64,000 nt of DNA from Gordonia sputi NBRC 100414 (GTDB taxonomy: Bacteria > Actinomycetota > Actinomycetes > Mycobacteriales > Mycobacteriaceae), in assembly GCF_000248055.1 (NCBI RefSeq), contig NZ_BAFC01000007.1, positions 51,878 through 115,877 on the forward strand, read 5' to 3'. The position numbers were made by a program, and so were the translations under genes. Position 1 is the first letter of the stretch. Every line of letters begins with the position of its first letter. Of this stretch, positions 37,319 to 46,723 are shown in pieces. The notes below the pieces were generated by a model that worked only from the letters and a program-made list of their open reading frames with translations, made no database searches and was not told the origin of the DNA.

Positions 37319-38008
37319 TCAGCCGATGGAGAAGGGCTTGCCATAGAGATTGATCTTCTGATGATCGCTACCTGTGGTCTCCACGACCACGTACGAGCGA
37401 GCCTGCGCGTAGCCTGCGCAGTTGTTGATGTTCAGCTGCGTGCGGTCCCAATTGAAGTAGTACGTGCCCTTTTTCTCGATGTCCTTGTAATCGAGCTGAG
37501 CAAACACCACCTGGCCGGGCGTCAGCGGAATGCTGAGACTGCCCGAACCCGATACCGCGCCGGCGCTGAGCAGGTTGAGTGTTCCGGTGGCACCGACCGT
37601 CATGGATCCGACGTTCACCTGGCAACCGACGATGTAGCCCACCGAGAGCGTCGCCGCGGCGCCGTCCGTCGACACGCCGCCGGTGCCCGGGTAGGTGGCC
37701 TCGCCGTTCGAACCGACGCCGTTGTTCGGTCCCGCCTTGGAGTCCTTCAGGCCTGGTGCCTTGAGAACAACGCTTCCGCTCACCCACGCGGTGCGGCCAA
37801 GGCCATTCGCCGCAAGAGACGGCGAGATCTGTGCAGATTCAGAGGTGCGGGTCAGGGTCAGCCCGTCGCCGTTGGCCGTTCCTCCCGGCAAACGAACGAA
37901 GGCGTCGCCGTGTGCGGGAGCCGCGGCCAGGCCGACGGCGGTCGCGACGGCACCGATGGCCAGTGCGCCGACGGCACCCCGTCGCATCCGTGACTCGTTG
38001 GTGGTCAT
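37319..38008 (-). CDS. MspA-family outer-membrane porin 1
   Basis: 229 residues; GAGGGG just upstream of the ATG. A signal peptide (RRGAVGALAIGAVATAVGLA, then APAHGDA) precedes a mature part with the same plan as its neighbour: FVRLPGGTANGDGLTLTRTS, VGYIVGCQVNVGSM, INNCAGYAQARSYV and YGKPFSIG at the C terminus. The two are clearly paralogous but only moderately alike, so they may build homo- or hetero-oligomeric pores. Promoter in the 304-nt gap upstream. Confidence 0.93.
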   Translation of the reverse strand: MTTNESRMRRGAVGALAIGAVATAVGLAAAPAHGDAFVRLPGGTANGDGLTLTRTSESAQISPSLAANGLGRTAWVSGSVVLKAPGLKDSKAGPNNGVGSNGEATYPGTGGVSTDGAAATLSVGYIVGCQVNVGSMTVGATGTLNLLSAGAVSGSGSLSIPLTPGQVVFAQLDYKDIEKKGTYYFNWDRTQLNINNCAGYAQARSYVVVETTGSDHQKINLYGKPFSIG

Positions 38009-38312
38009 GTAGTCCCCTCAAGATGAATTCATTGCTCGGCTCGCTCGCTCCGCGCGCTGCGCCGGTCGTCGCCCCAGCGGCAACTCCGCGCGAACTGTAC
38101 TGAGATGACGGAGAACAAAACGTGAACAAAGAGCAGCCACACGGCGGCGCGTTGACCAATTTGTGATCTTCGAATCCGTTGCACGACAGGATGTTTCGTT
38201 TTGCACCGTTTGCACTGCCAAATATCGGACATAAGCGACGCTTGCTGATCGTCCGCAAATGAGTACAGGCTTCGCGATACCAAATCGAGGTTCGTCCGGT
38301 TAGTGTTTGCGA
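38009..38312. promoter_or_regulatory. Divergent regulatory region, porin operon / KimA-like permease
   Basis: 304 nt without a gene, AT-richer than its surroundings. It includes the palindrome ATGAATTCAT near the porin start, TTGACC near the middle, and TAGTGT (38301-38306) 6 nt before the permease GTG. I looked for, and did not find, the conserved cores of a c-di-AMP (ydaO) riboswitch, although the permease is of the type such switches often control. Confidence 0.5.
38301..38306 (+). promoter_or_regulatory. -10 box of the KimA-like permease gene (leaderless)
   Basis: TAGTGT is followed by 6 nt and then GTG 38313; the spacing supports this start over the TTG at 38307. Confidence 0.5.
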
Positions 38313-40259
<1,947 letters not shown>

Positions 40260-40286
40260 CTTCCCGACACCGGCATCCCAGGCCCC

Positions 40287-40308
40287 GCCCATGACGATTG
40301 TCATGGGC
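40287..40308. promoter_or_regulatory. Perfect palindrome upstream of the ABC/two-component operon
   Basis: GCCCATGAC-GATT-GTCATGGGC: perfect 9-bp arms with a 4-bp spacer; a third half-site (ATGAC) follows at 40313-40317. It lies 55 nt before the ABC ATPase ATG and 27 nt after the permease stop. It suits a dimeric NarL-type regulator, but could also act as the permease terminator. Confidence 0.6.
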
Positions 40309-40363
40309 GAAACATGACATCTGCTCTGTGTGTGGACGCCCGCGCGGGGCGACTCTTGATGTC

Positions 40364-41308
40364 ATGAACAACACGGACTCCTCCGCGATTCGCACATCGG
40401 CGCCGACACACACCGTGCCGGCACTCGTCATCGACGGCGTCACGAAGACCTTCCGCAGCGGCAACAGTTCTCAGGTCACCGCCGTCGACGACCTCAGCCT
40501 GACGATCCGCCAGGGCGAGGTCGTGGCCTTCCTCGGGCCGAACGGCGCAGGCAAGACCACGACGCTCGACATGGTTCTCGGCCTGACACAACCGGATTCG
40601 GGCACGGTCGAGGTCTATGGGTCGTCGGCCAGGAAGGCCGCGCGGACCGGTAGGGTCGCCGCGGTTCTGCAGAGCGGCGGTCTGCTCCCCGATTTCACGG
40701 TCGAAGAGACCATGCGCATCATCGCGGATCTGCACGGGCGCACGCGCGACGTCGAATCAGCAATGGCTCGCGCCGGCATCTCAGACATCGCCGGGCGCAA
40801 GGTTTCCCGGTGCTCGGGTGGCGAGCAGCAACGCCTCAAGTTCGCGTTGGCGATGCTGCCCGACCCCGACCTCATCGTGCTCGACGAGCCGACCGCCGGA
40901 ATGGATGTGGAGTCACGACGCGCCTTCTGGTCGGCGATTCGTGCGGATGCCGGTGCCGGTCGCACCGTCGTCTTCGCCACTCACTACCTCGAAGAGGCCG
41001 ACGACTTCGCCGACCGCATAGTGATGGTCTCGCACGGACGCGTCGTTGCCGACGGTTCGACCGCCGAGATCCGCAATGTCGCCAGCAGACGGGTGGTGTC
41101 GGCAATCGTCGACGACACCGGTATCGCCGCAGTGGGTACGGCCATTCCCGATCTCGAGGTGGTCGAGCGTCGAGGCGGACGAACCTATCTGTCCGCCAAC
41201 GATTCCGATGCACTTGCGAGGTTTCTACTGACCGCGACCGACGCACGTGAACTCGAGGTCGCAACCCACAACCTCGAAGACGCCTTCATCGCGCTCACCA
41301 CCGACTGA
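40364..41308 (+). CDS. ABC exporter ATPase subunit
   Basis: 314 residues from ATG 40364. Walker A GPNGAGKTT (58-66), Q-loop VLQSGGLLPDFTVEE, signature CSGGEQQRLKFA (the first residue Cys instead of Leu), Walker B LIVLDEPTAGMD and the switch His in VVFATHYLEEADD. The last ~80 residues form the domain common in drug/antibiotic exporters (DrrA type). Pairs with the permease next door; the operon ends with a histidine kinase and response regulator that presumably sense the exported compound. Confidence 0.92.
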   Translation: MNNTDSSAIRTSAPTHTVPALVIDGVTKTFRSGNSSQVTAVDDLSLTIRQGEVVAFLGPNGAGKTTTLDMVLGLTQPDSGTVEVYGSSARKAARTGRVAAVLQSGGLLPDFTVEETMRIIADLHGRTRDVESAMARAGISDIAGRKVSRCSGGEQQRLKFALAMLPDPDLIVLDEPTAGMDVESRRAFWSAIRADAGAGRTVVFATHYLEEADDFADRIVMVSHGRVVADGSTAEIRNVASRRVVSAIVDDTGIAAVGTAIPDLEVVERRGGRTYLSANDSDALARFLLTATDARELEVATHNLEDAFIALTTD

Positions 41309-41362
41309 CCACCACGACCCTCACAGCCGCCCAACCCCAGCACATCGAAAGGCTCGACCACC

Positions 41363-42169
41363 ATGAACGTGCATGCTGCCGACGCACCGACGACGACCGG
41401 AGCGGACTCCCTTCGCGGGTTCTTCGCCTCACCCACCTATCTCCGTCTCGACATCCGTCGCGTCATGCGCAATCGCCGCGCGATGATCTTCACCGTCGCG
41501 ATGCCCGCCCTGCTCTACCTGGTCTTCGGTGCAACCCAGAAGACAAGCGATGCAGTGGGATCCGGCAACGTCGCCTTCTACGTCCTCATCGGCATGGCCG
41601 TCTACGGGGCGATCCTGGCCGCAGCCACGAACGCCGCATCGGTCGCGATCGAACAGCAAGCCGGTTGGACCAGAACGCTCATGATGACGCCGCTACAACC
41701 CGCGGGCTACGTGGCGACGAAAATCGGTGTGGCCCTTGCGATGGGTGCACTGCCCATTGCGGTGCTCTGCATCGCGGGCATCGCCACCGGTGTGCGCGCA
41801 CCCGCCGGCGCGTGGATCGCATGCCTGCTGCTCGGATGGATCGGCGCGTCGGTGTTCGCAGCGTTCGGCTTGGCGGTAGGCAGCCTGATGCGGTCCGACG
41901 GTGCGATGCAGGTGATGGGTGGCGTACTGGCACTCCTCGCCTTCGCAGGCAATGTCTTCGTCCCACTCAAGGGAACCATGCTGACCATCTCCCAGTTCAC
42001 CCCGATGTTCGGGGTCGTGACTCTGGCCCGCTACCCCCTCGACCACGGGGTGACCGTCTACGGCACGCACATCGGACTCTGGGTCGCCATCGCCAATCTG
42101 GGCTTCTGGGCCGCAGTGTTCTCGATCGCCGCCGCGGTCTTCTACAGTCGCAGTACACAGCGCCAGTGA
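41363..42169 (+). CDS. ABC-2 type exporter permease subunit
   Basis: 268 residues, six TM segments. YLRLDIRRVMRNRRAMIFTV is the cytosolic elbow helix, then TM1; NAASVAIEQQAGWTRTLMMT is the long loop with the conserved E-x6-RTL-type motif of ABC-2 permeases, followed by PLQPAGYVATKI. Forms the membrane half of the exporter with the ATPase at 40364 (54-nt gap). Its stop codon is part of a 16-bp tandem repeat. Confidence 0.9.
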   Translation: MNVHAADAPTTTGADSLRGFFASPTYLRLDIRRVMRNRRAMIFTVAMPALLYLVFGATQKTSDAVGSGNVAFYVLIGMAVYGAILAAATNAASVAIEQQAGWTRTLMMTPLQPAGYVATKIGVALAMGALPIAVLCIAGIATGVRAPAGAWIACLLLGWIGASVFAAFGLAVGSLMRSDGAMQVMGGVLALLAFAGNVFVPLKGTMLTISQFTPMFGVVTLARYPLDHGVTVYGTHIGLWVAIANLGFWAAVFSIAAAVFYSRSTQRQ

Positions 42170-42227
42170 GTCAGCGGCCCAGTGAGTCAGCGGGCCAGTG
42201 AGTCAGCGGGCCAGTGAGCCAGTGAGC
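42164..42227. repeat. 16-bp tandem repeat starting at the permease stop codon
   Basis: Three full units of CAGTGAGTCAGCGGGC (42164, 42180, 42196; the first ends in GCC) and two 8-bp half units CAGTGAGC (42212, 42220). The last codon plus stop of the permease, CAG-TGA, opens unit 1, and each copy repeats that CAGTGA. Confidence 0.92.
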
Positions 42228-42285
42228 GACCGAACCGACGACGGAACAGCAGGAGAACATCGCCCATGACGGTCGAGAGTGCGTG

Positions 42286-43389
42286 ATGGCACAGCGGTTG
42301 GGCCTCAAGGCTGGCGCGGTGGCACCCTGGCGCAATCTGCGCTGGGTGTTCACTGCTGTCTGGCTGATCTTTCTCGCCTACCCTATCGGCGCGGTGGCGA
42401 CCTCCGATCACTCGCCCGCGACAAAGGCGATCGGATTCGCCCTCCTGACGCTGTTCGCACTGTCCTACCTGTGGGCCAGCGTGTACCTGCTCACCGGCCG
42501 GTCAGCGACCGATCTGCGCGGCGTGCCCTTGTTCGCGCTGCTCGCGCTCCTGATGGTGGGGTTACTGCCGATCATCGGCGAGAACGCCTTCGGTGCAGCG
42601 CCATTCCTGATGGTCGTCGCCGCCTTCTGCTTTCCGACACGGTGGGCGCTGATCTGCGTCGGCGCCGTCGTCGTTGCCTCGGTTGCCGTCCCCCGTCTCT
42701 TCGGGTGGCACACCGATGCCAGCATCGTGCTCGTCCTGCTGGCCGTGGGACTGACCATGCTCGGATTTCGAGCCGTCGCGGTGCGAGAGGGAGAGCGCGA
42801 ACGCGAAGAGGAGCGTCGAAGAGAACTCGACGCACGGCTGGCCGTCGTCGCAGAACGCGAGCGTGTGGCGCGCGACGTCCATGACATCCTCGGCCACTCG
42901 CTCACGGTCATCAGTGTGAAAACCGAACTCGCACAGCGGCTCGTCGAACTCGATCCGGAACGCGCGCAACGAGAACTGGGCGAGATCAATCAGTTGACCC
43001 GCGATGCGCTCGCACAGGTGCGCACGACCGTCGGCCGCATGCGCACACCCGATCTGCCCGACACCATCGCGGGGGTCGACAGCGCGTTGCACGCGGCGGG
43101 CATCGCGGCCACGTTGCCCGAGCCGACCGTCGACACCGAACACGCCGAACTCTTCGCCTGGGTCCTGCGGGAAGCCGTCACCAATGTCGTCAGACACAGC
43201 GGCGCACAGCACTGCGAGGTGCTGATCGACGAATCGTCGATGTCTGTTCACGACGACGGTGCCGGCCTGGGCGACGCCGAGCACGGCAACGGGCTGCGTG
43301 GACTGCGCGAGCGCGTCGAATCTGCCGGCGGCACAGTACACTTCGACTCCGATCCGACGGGAACGACAGTGCGGGTACATATCTCATGA
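42286..43389 (+). CDS. Sensor histidine kinase, DesK/HisKA_3 type
   Basis: 367 residues from ATG 42286 (a GTG directly before it is also possible). Five TM segments in residues ~20-160, a short coiled coil (VREGEREREEERRRELDARL), then the HisKA_3 motif ERVARDVHDILGHSLTVI with the phospho-His at about 199, and an HATPase domain with REAVTNVVRHSGAQ (N box), VHDDGAGLGD (G1) and GNGLRGLRERV (G2). Kinases of this type pair with NarL regulators; the gene overlaps the response regulator by 4 nt. Membrane-embedded sensing of the exported drug or of membrane state is likely. Confidence 0.92.
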   Translation: MAQRLGLKAGAVAPWRNLRWVFTAVWLIFLAYPIGAVATSDHSPATKAIGFALLTLFALSYLWASVYLLTGRSATDLRGVPLFALLALLMVGLLPIIGENAFGAAPFLMVVAAFCFPTRWALICVGAVVVASVAVPRLFGWHTDASIVLVLLAVGLTMLGFRAVAVREGEREREEERRRELDARLAVVAERERVARDVHDILGHSLTVISVKTELAQRLVELDPERAQRELGEINQLTRDALAQVRTTVGRMRTPDLPDTIAGVDSALHAAGIAATLPEPTVDTEHAELFAWVLREAVTNVVRHSGAQHCEVLIDESSMSVHDDGAGLGDAEHGNGLRGLRERVESAGGTVHFDSDPTGTTVRVHIS

Positions 43390-44000
43390 CCGACTCGATC
43401 CGACTACTCCTCGCCGACGACCAGGCGCTCGTTCGGGGCGCGCTCGCCGCACTGCTCGACCTCGAACCCGATCTGGAGGTCGTCGCCCAGGTCGGACGGG
43501 GCGACGAGGTGGTCGACGCCGCCCGCGAATCCGGCGCGCAGGTCTGCCTCCTCGACATCGAAATGCCCGGAGCCGACGGCATCGAGGCCGCTGCCGCGAT
43601 TCGGATACACCTCCCGGACGTGCGCTCGTTGATCGTCACGACGTTCGGCCGTCCGGGCTACCTCCGTCGCGCGATCGACGCGGGAGCGTCGGGATTCGTG
43701 GTGAAGGACACTCCCGCGGCCCAACTCGCCGATGCCGTCCGACGCGTACACGCGGGACTGCGCGTCGTCGATCCGACGCTCGCGACGGAAAGCCTTGCCA
43801 GTGGCGACAATCCGTTGACCTCGCGAGAAACAGACGTGCTGCGTGCCGCGCTGTCGGGCGCGACGGTGGCGACGATCGCAGCGCAGGTCCACCTGTCCGC
43901 GGGCACCGTGCGCAACCATCTGTCGTCGGCCATCGGAAAAACCGGTGCGAGCACACGCGGCGAGGCCGCGCATATCGCGCGCGATCGCGGCTGGATCTGA
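43386..44000 (+). CDS. Response regulator, NarL/LuxR type
   Basis: 204 residues. Receiver domain with LLLADDQALVRGAL, phospho-acceptor Asp57 in CLLDIEMPGADG, the Thr in IVTTFGRPGYL and Lys in GFVVKDTPAAQ; C-terminal LuxR HTH LTSRETDVLRAALSGATVAT and SAGTVRNHLSSAIGKTGAST. The start overlaps the kinase stop (ATGA). Likely binds the 22-bp palindrome upstream of the ABC operon and drives exporter synthesis. Confidence 0.93.
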   Translation: MTDSIRLLLADDQALVRGALAALLDLEPDLEVVAQVGRGDEVVDAARESGAQVCLLDIEMPGADGIEAAAAIRIHLPDVRSLIVTTFGRPGYLRRAIDAGASGFVVKDTPAAQLADAVRRVHAGLRVVDPTLATESLASGDNPLTSRETDVLRAALSGATVATIAAQVHLSAGTVRNHLSSAIGKTGASTRGEAAHIARDRGWI

Positions 44001-44004
44001 CGTC

Positions 44005-44018
44005 TTCTGCGCGCAGAA
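44005..44018. other. 14-bp perfect palindrome after the response regulator gene
   Basis: TTCTGCGCGCAGAA starts 5 nt past the RR stop, in the 169-nt gap before a secreted protein gene. A second, overlapping-palindrome patch GTACCGGTAC follows at 44045-44054. Function unknown. Confidence 0.5.
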
Positions 44019-44169
44019 ACCTGCACCCCACGGGCCCCTCGCATGTACCGGTACGTACGGCGGCACCGAGAGGCGTCACTTTCTGCACGGCTGTTCCCAT
44101 CCGCGGTCCACACCTGCTCCGAATCGCTGGTGCTCATCCACCGACACACTGACAAGCAAGGAGCTTCAC

Positions 44170-44589
44170 ATGCGGAATACAGCCCGAATCGCATTGGGTG
44201 CACTGGTCGCAACGGCAGGCGCGGGAGCGATCGCGTTCGCCGCAGCACCCGACGCTGCTGCCGCACCCACGATCTGTCCGGCCCTGCCAGGACAGAGTTC
44301 GACAATGCATGGCTGCACAGCGGATTCCGGCCCAACAGGACTGAGCCTGGCGGTCGTCGACAACGGCGGCACTGCGTCGTCCAAGGCAGACAACTACGCC
44401 GGTCCTGCGGCAATTGCGTTGGGTCCCAAGGCATCAGTGACGATGACCGGTATCAAACCGGGTCTCGCGATCGGCATCGCCGGACCGGGTGCCACCGTCG
44501 TCGTCGACGGCAAGAACGGACCCACCTGCACCGGCGGCACCTCGTTCGCAGGCGACTTCCAAACCTTCAAGGGCTGCTGGAAGCCCTGA
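44170..44589 (+). CDS. Small secreted protein with four cysteines
   Basis: 139 residues from ATG 44170, with AAGGAG 6 nt upstream. Sec signal: MRNTARIALGALVATAGAGA, then FAAAPDAAAA with a likely AxA cleavage. The mature ~105 residues carry four cysteines (TICPA, HGCTAD, PTCTGG, KGCWKP), consistent with two disulfides outside the cell, and Gly/Ala-rich beta-like sequence (IALGPKASVTMTGIKPGLAI). No named family recognised; similar exported proteins are common in Gordonia-like genomes. The frame is open upstream but without signal peptide or ribosome site. Confidence 0.75.
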   Translation: MRNTARIALGALVATAGAGAIAFAAAPDAAAAPTICPALPGQSSTMHGCTADSGPTGLSLAVVDNGGTASSKADNYAGPAAIALGPKASVTMTGIKPGLAIGIAGPGATVVVDGKNGPTCTGGTSFAGDFQTFKGCWKP

Positions 44590-44607
44590 GCCAGAACGTC
44601 TTTCACC

Positions 44608-44644
44608 CACCTGTGACCGCCTACGCCCGGCGGTGTCACAGGTG
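44608..44644. terminator. Bidirectional terminator between secreted protein and DinB genes
   Basis: CACCTGTGAC-CGCC pairs with GGCGGTGTCACAGGTG (one 2-nt bulge, 7-nt loop). It overlaps the stop codon of the minus-strand DinB gene. Confidence 0.7.
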
Positions 44645-45145
44645 TAGTCCACGGAGATAGGCGGCCTGCCCGAGGTGTTTCGCGTCGTCGTCGACGATGC
44701 TGACCAATCGGACGCCGAGCGTGACGGGAGGATCCCACCGCTCGTCCACGATCCGGTCGAGGTCGGCGTCGTCGAGCGTCGTGAGGTAGGCGACCGATGC
44801 GTCGTGTGTGGCGTCGTAGTAGCCGAGCAACTGGCCGGGTTCGGCTACTACGCGTCGCGTCTGTTCGGGCGACTGCCCGTAGCCGGTGGCCTCCTTGTCG
44901 AACGGCAGGGCGAAACTCTCGTACCAGCCATCTCTGATCCAGACCTGGTCGAAGTCGGCGACATCGGCGATCTGCGCGTCCTGGACTCGGGTGAGGTGCC
45001 AGATCAGCCAGGCAATGGTGTTGGCTCCCGGTGCCACCGTGAGGCCCAGTCGCTCTTCGTCGATCCCGTCGAGGACACCGTGTACCCCGTCTTTGATGCG
45101 GCCCAATCCGTCGAGGAGAACTTCCGAGGCGTTCATGCCAACCAT
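44636..45145 (-). CDS. DinB/DUF664-family protein (mycothiol-dependent enzyme-like)
   Basis: 169 residues from ATG 45145 with AGGGG 5 nt upstream; the longer frame is not supported. Four-helix DinB fold: SEVLLDGLGRIKDGVHGVLD, then NTIAWLIWHLTRVQDAQIAD, whose His belongs to the metal triad, and IVDDDAKHLGQAAYLRGL carries another (KHLGQ). DinB/DUF664 proteins in actinobacteria include mycothiol S-transferases and maleylpyruvate isomerase-like enzymes. Substrate unknown. Confidence 0.8.
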   Translation of the reverse strand: MVGMNASEVLLDGLGRIKDGVHGVLDGIDEERLGLTVAPGANTIAWLIWHLTRVQDAQIADVADFDQVWIRDGWYESFALPFDKEATGYGQSPEQTRRVVAEPGQLLGYYDATHDASVAYLTTLDDADLDRIVDERWDPPVTLGVRLVSIVDDDAKHLGQAAYLRGLHL

Positions 45146-45214
45146 TCGTACCCCTTTGGCCCGCGGTGCGCACAAACCTGGCGTGACCCGACGTGAGGCC
45201 GGACGATCAGCCGA

Positions 45215-46702
45215 GTGTCTGACAGCCATCACGTTCCCGCCCCCAGCTCGCGGGCAAGCACGCCGCGACCCATCCGCTTCAACGCATTCGACATGAATTG
45301 CGTCGCCCACCAATCGCCGGGTCTGTGGCGTCACCCCGCGGATCGATCGTGGGACTACAACACACTCGACTACTGGGTCGAGTTGGCCCGGCTCCTGGAA
45401 ACGGGCGGATTCGACGGCCTGTTCATCGCCGACGTACTAGGCACCTACGACGTCTACGCGGGCACAGACGAAGCCGCGATCAGGCAGGGCGCGCAGATTC
45501 CTGTCAACGACCCGCTGTTGCTGGTGTCGGCAATGGCTCACGCGACGGAGCACCTCGGCTTCGGGATCACCACGGGCACCGGATTCGAGCATCCGTATCC
45601 GTTCGCGCGCCGATTGTCGACGCTGGACCATCTCACCAAGGGCCGGATCGGCTGGAACGTGGTGACCGGCTATCTGCCGTCGGCAGCGCGCAACATGGGC
45701 GACGACGATCTTCTGGCGCACGACGACCGCTACGACCACGCCGACGAATACCTGACGGTGCTCTACAAGCTCTGGGAGGGCTCGTGGGAGCGCGACGCGG
45801 TACTCCGCGACCGCACCTCCGGGGTGTTCGCCGACCCGTCGAAAGTGCACCACGTCGGACACCGCGGTAAGCATTTCACCGTGCCGGGCATTCACCTGTC
45901 CGAGCCGTCACCACAGGGCTCGCCGGTCATCTACCAGGCGGGGGCCTCACCTCGCGGCCGACGCTTCGCCGCCCAGAACGCCGAAGCCATCTTCGTCGCG
46001 GCTCCCACCAAGCAGATCCTCCGCGACACCGTCGCCAAGATCCGCGACGAACTCGTCCTCGCAGGTCGCGATCCCTACGACGCACGGATCTACACGCTCC
46101 TGACGATCATCACCGACGCCACGCCGGAAGCCGCACGCGCCAAGGCGGCCGAGTATCAGCGACTCGCCAGCGACGAGGGATCACTGGTGTTCATGTCGGG
46201 CTGGATGGGCATCGACCTCGCGTCGTATGACCTCGACGAACCGATCGGCAACGTGGCGAGTAACGCGATCCAGTCGGCGGTGGCCGCATTCCAGCAGGCA
46301 TCCGACACCGGCGAGCAGTGGCGGGTGCGCGACATCGCTGCGTGGGGTGGCATCGGCGGAATGGGTCCGGTGCTGATCGGGTCGGGAGACGAGGTCGCAG
46401 GGGCCCTTCTCGACTGGGCCGCCGACACCGACGTCGACGGCTTCAACCTCGCATATGCCGTGACGCCCGGCACCTTCTCCGACGTCATCACCCACGTGGT
46501 GCCCGCACTGGAGCGGCGAGGTGCCTACGAACGGGAGTACGTGCCGGGTACGTTGCGCAACAAGCTGTTCGGACGCGGCGACCTGCTTCCGGACAACCAC
46601 CGCGGAGCGTCGTACCGCGTCGGCGGCAAGGGATCGACCATCGACGACTCGGTCCGTGACGTGGCGGCACGAGTCGACGCCGTCGGCGCCACACCGAGCT
46701 GA
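45215..46702 (+). CDS. FMN-dependent monooxygenase, NtaA/DmoA/DszA family (dimethyl-sulfide-monooxygenase-like)
   Basis: 495 residues from GTG 45215. Family-wide NAFDMNCVAHQSPGLWRHP, FDGLFIADVLGTYDVYAG, ITTGTGFEHPYPFARRLST, DHLTKGRIGWNVVTGYL, HDDRYDHADEYLTVLYKLWE, VIYQAGASPRGRRFAA are all present. The pattern follows DmoA of Hyphomicrobium more closely than DszA or NtaA, as far as I can recall those sequences. Such enzymes use FMNH2 supplied by a reductase to oxidise C-S or C-N bonded substrates; no flavin reductase lies next to it. With SfnG/SfnB at 55-58 kb it suggests use of volatile organosulfur compounds. Substrate is inference. Confidence 0.87.
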   Translation: MSDSHHVPAPSSRASTPRPIRFNAFDMNCVAHQSPGLWRHPADRSWDYNTLDYWVELARLLETGGFDGLFIADVLGTYDVYAGTDEAAIRQGAQIPVNDPLLLVSAMAHATEHLGFGITTGTGFEHPYPFARRLSTLDHLTKGRIGWNVVTGYLPSAARNMGDDDLLAHDDRYDHADEYLTVLYKLWEGSWERDAVLRDRTSGVFADPSKVHHVGHRGKHFTVPGIHLSEPSPQGSPVIYQAGASPRGRRFAAQNAEAIFVAAPTKQILRDTVAKIRDELVLAGRDPYDARIYTLLTIITDATPEAARAKAAEYQRLASDEGSLVFMSGWMGIDLASYDLDEPIGNVASNAIQSAVAAFQQASDTGEQWRVRDIAAWGGIGGMGPVLIGSGDEVAGALLDWAADTDVDGFNLAYAVTPGTFSDVITHVVPALERRGAYEREYVPGTLRNKLFGRGDLLPDNHRGASYRVGGKGSTIDDSVRDVAARVDAVGATPS

Positions 46703-46711
46703 CTCGCCGCC

Positions 46712-46717
46712 TATTGT
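46712..46717 (+). promoter_or_regulatory. -10 box of the YibE/F gene (leaderless)
   Basis: TATTGT is followed by 6 nt and GTG 46724, which is 22 nt past the monooxygenase stop. Confidence 0.5.
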
Positions 46718-46723
46718 GGCGGG

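Noticed and set aside
38009..38312. c-di-AMP (ydaO) riboswitch before the KimA-like gene
   Set aside because: The conserved cores could not be found, and the gene looks leaderless (TAGTGT 6 nt before GTG).
40261..40320. Alternative start at TTG 40298 for the ABC ATPase
   Set aside because: It would place codons inside the palindrome and add 22 residues without similarity; ATG 40364 fits better.
43843..44169. Longer N terminus of the secreted four-cysteine protein
   Set aside because: It overlaps the response-regulator gene and would bury the signal peptide; ATG 44170 has AAGGAG.
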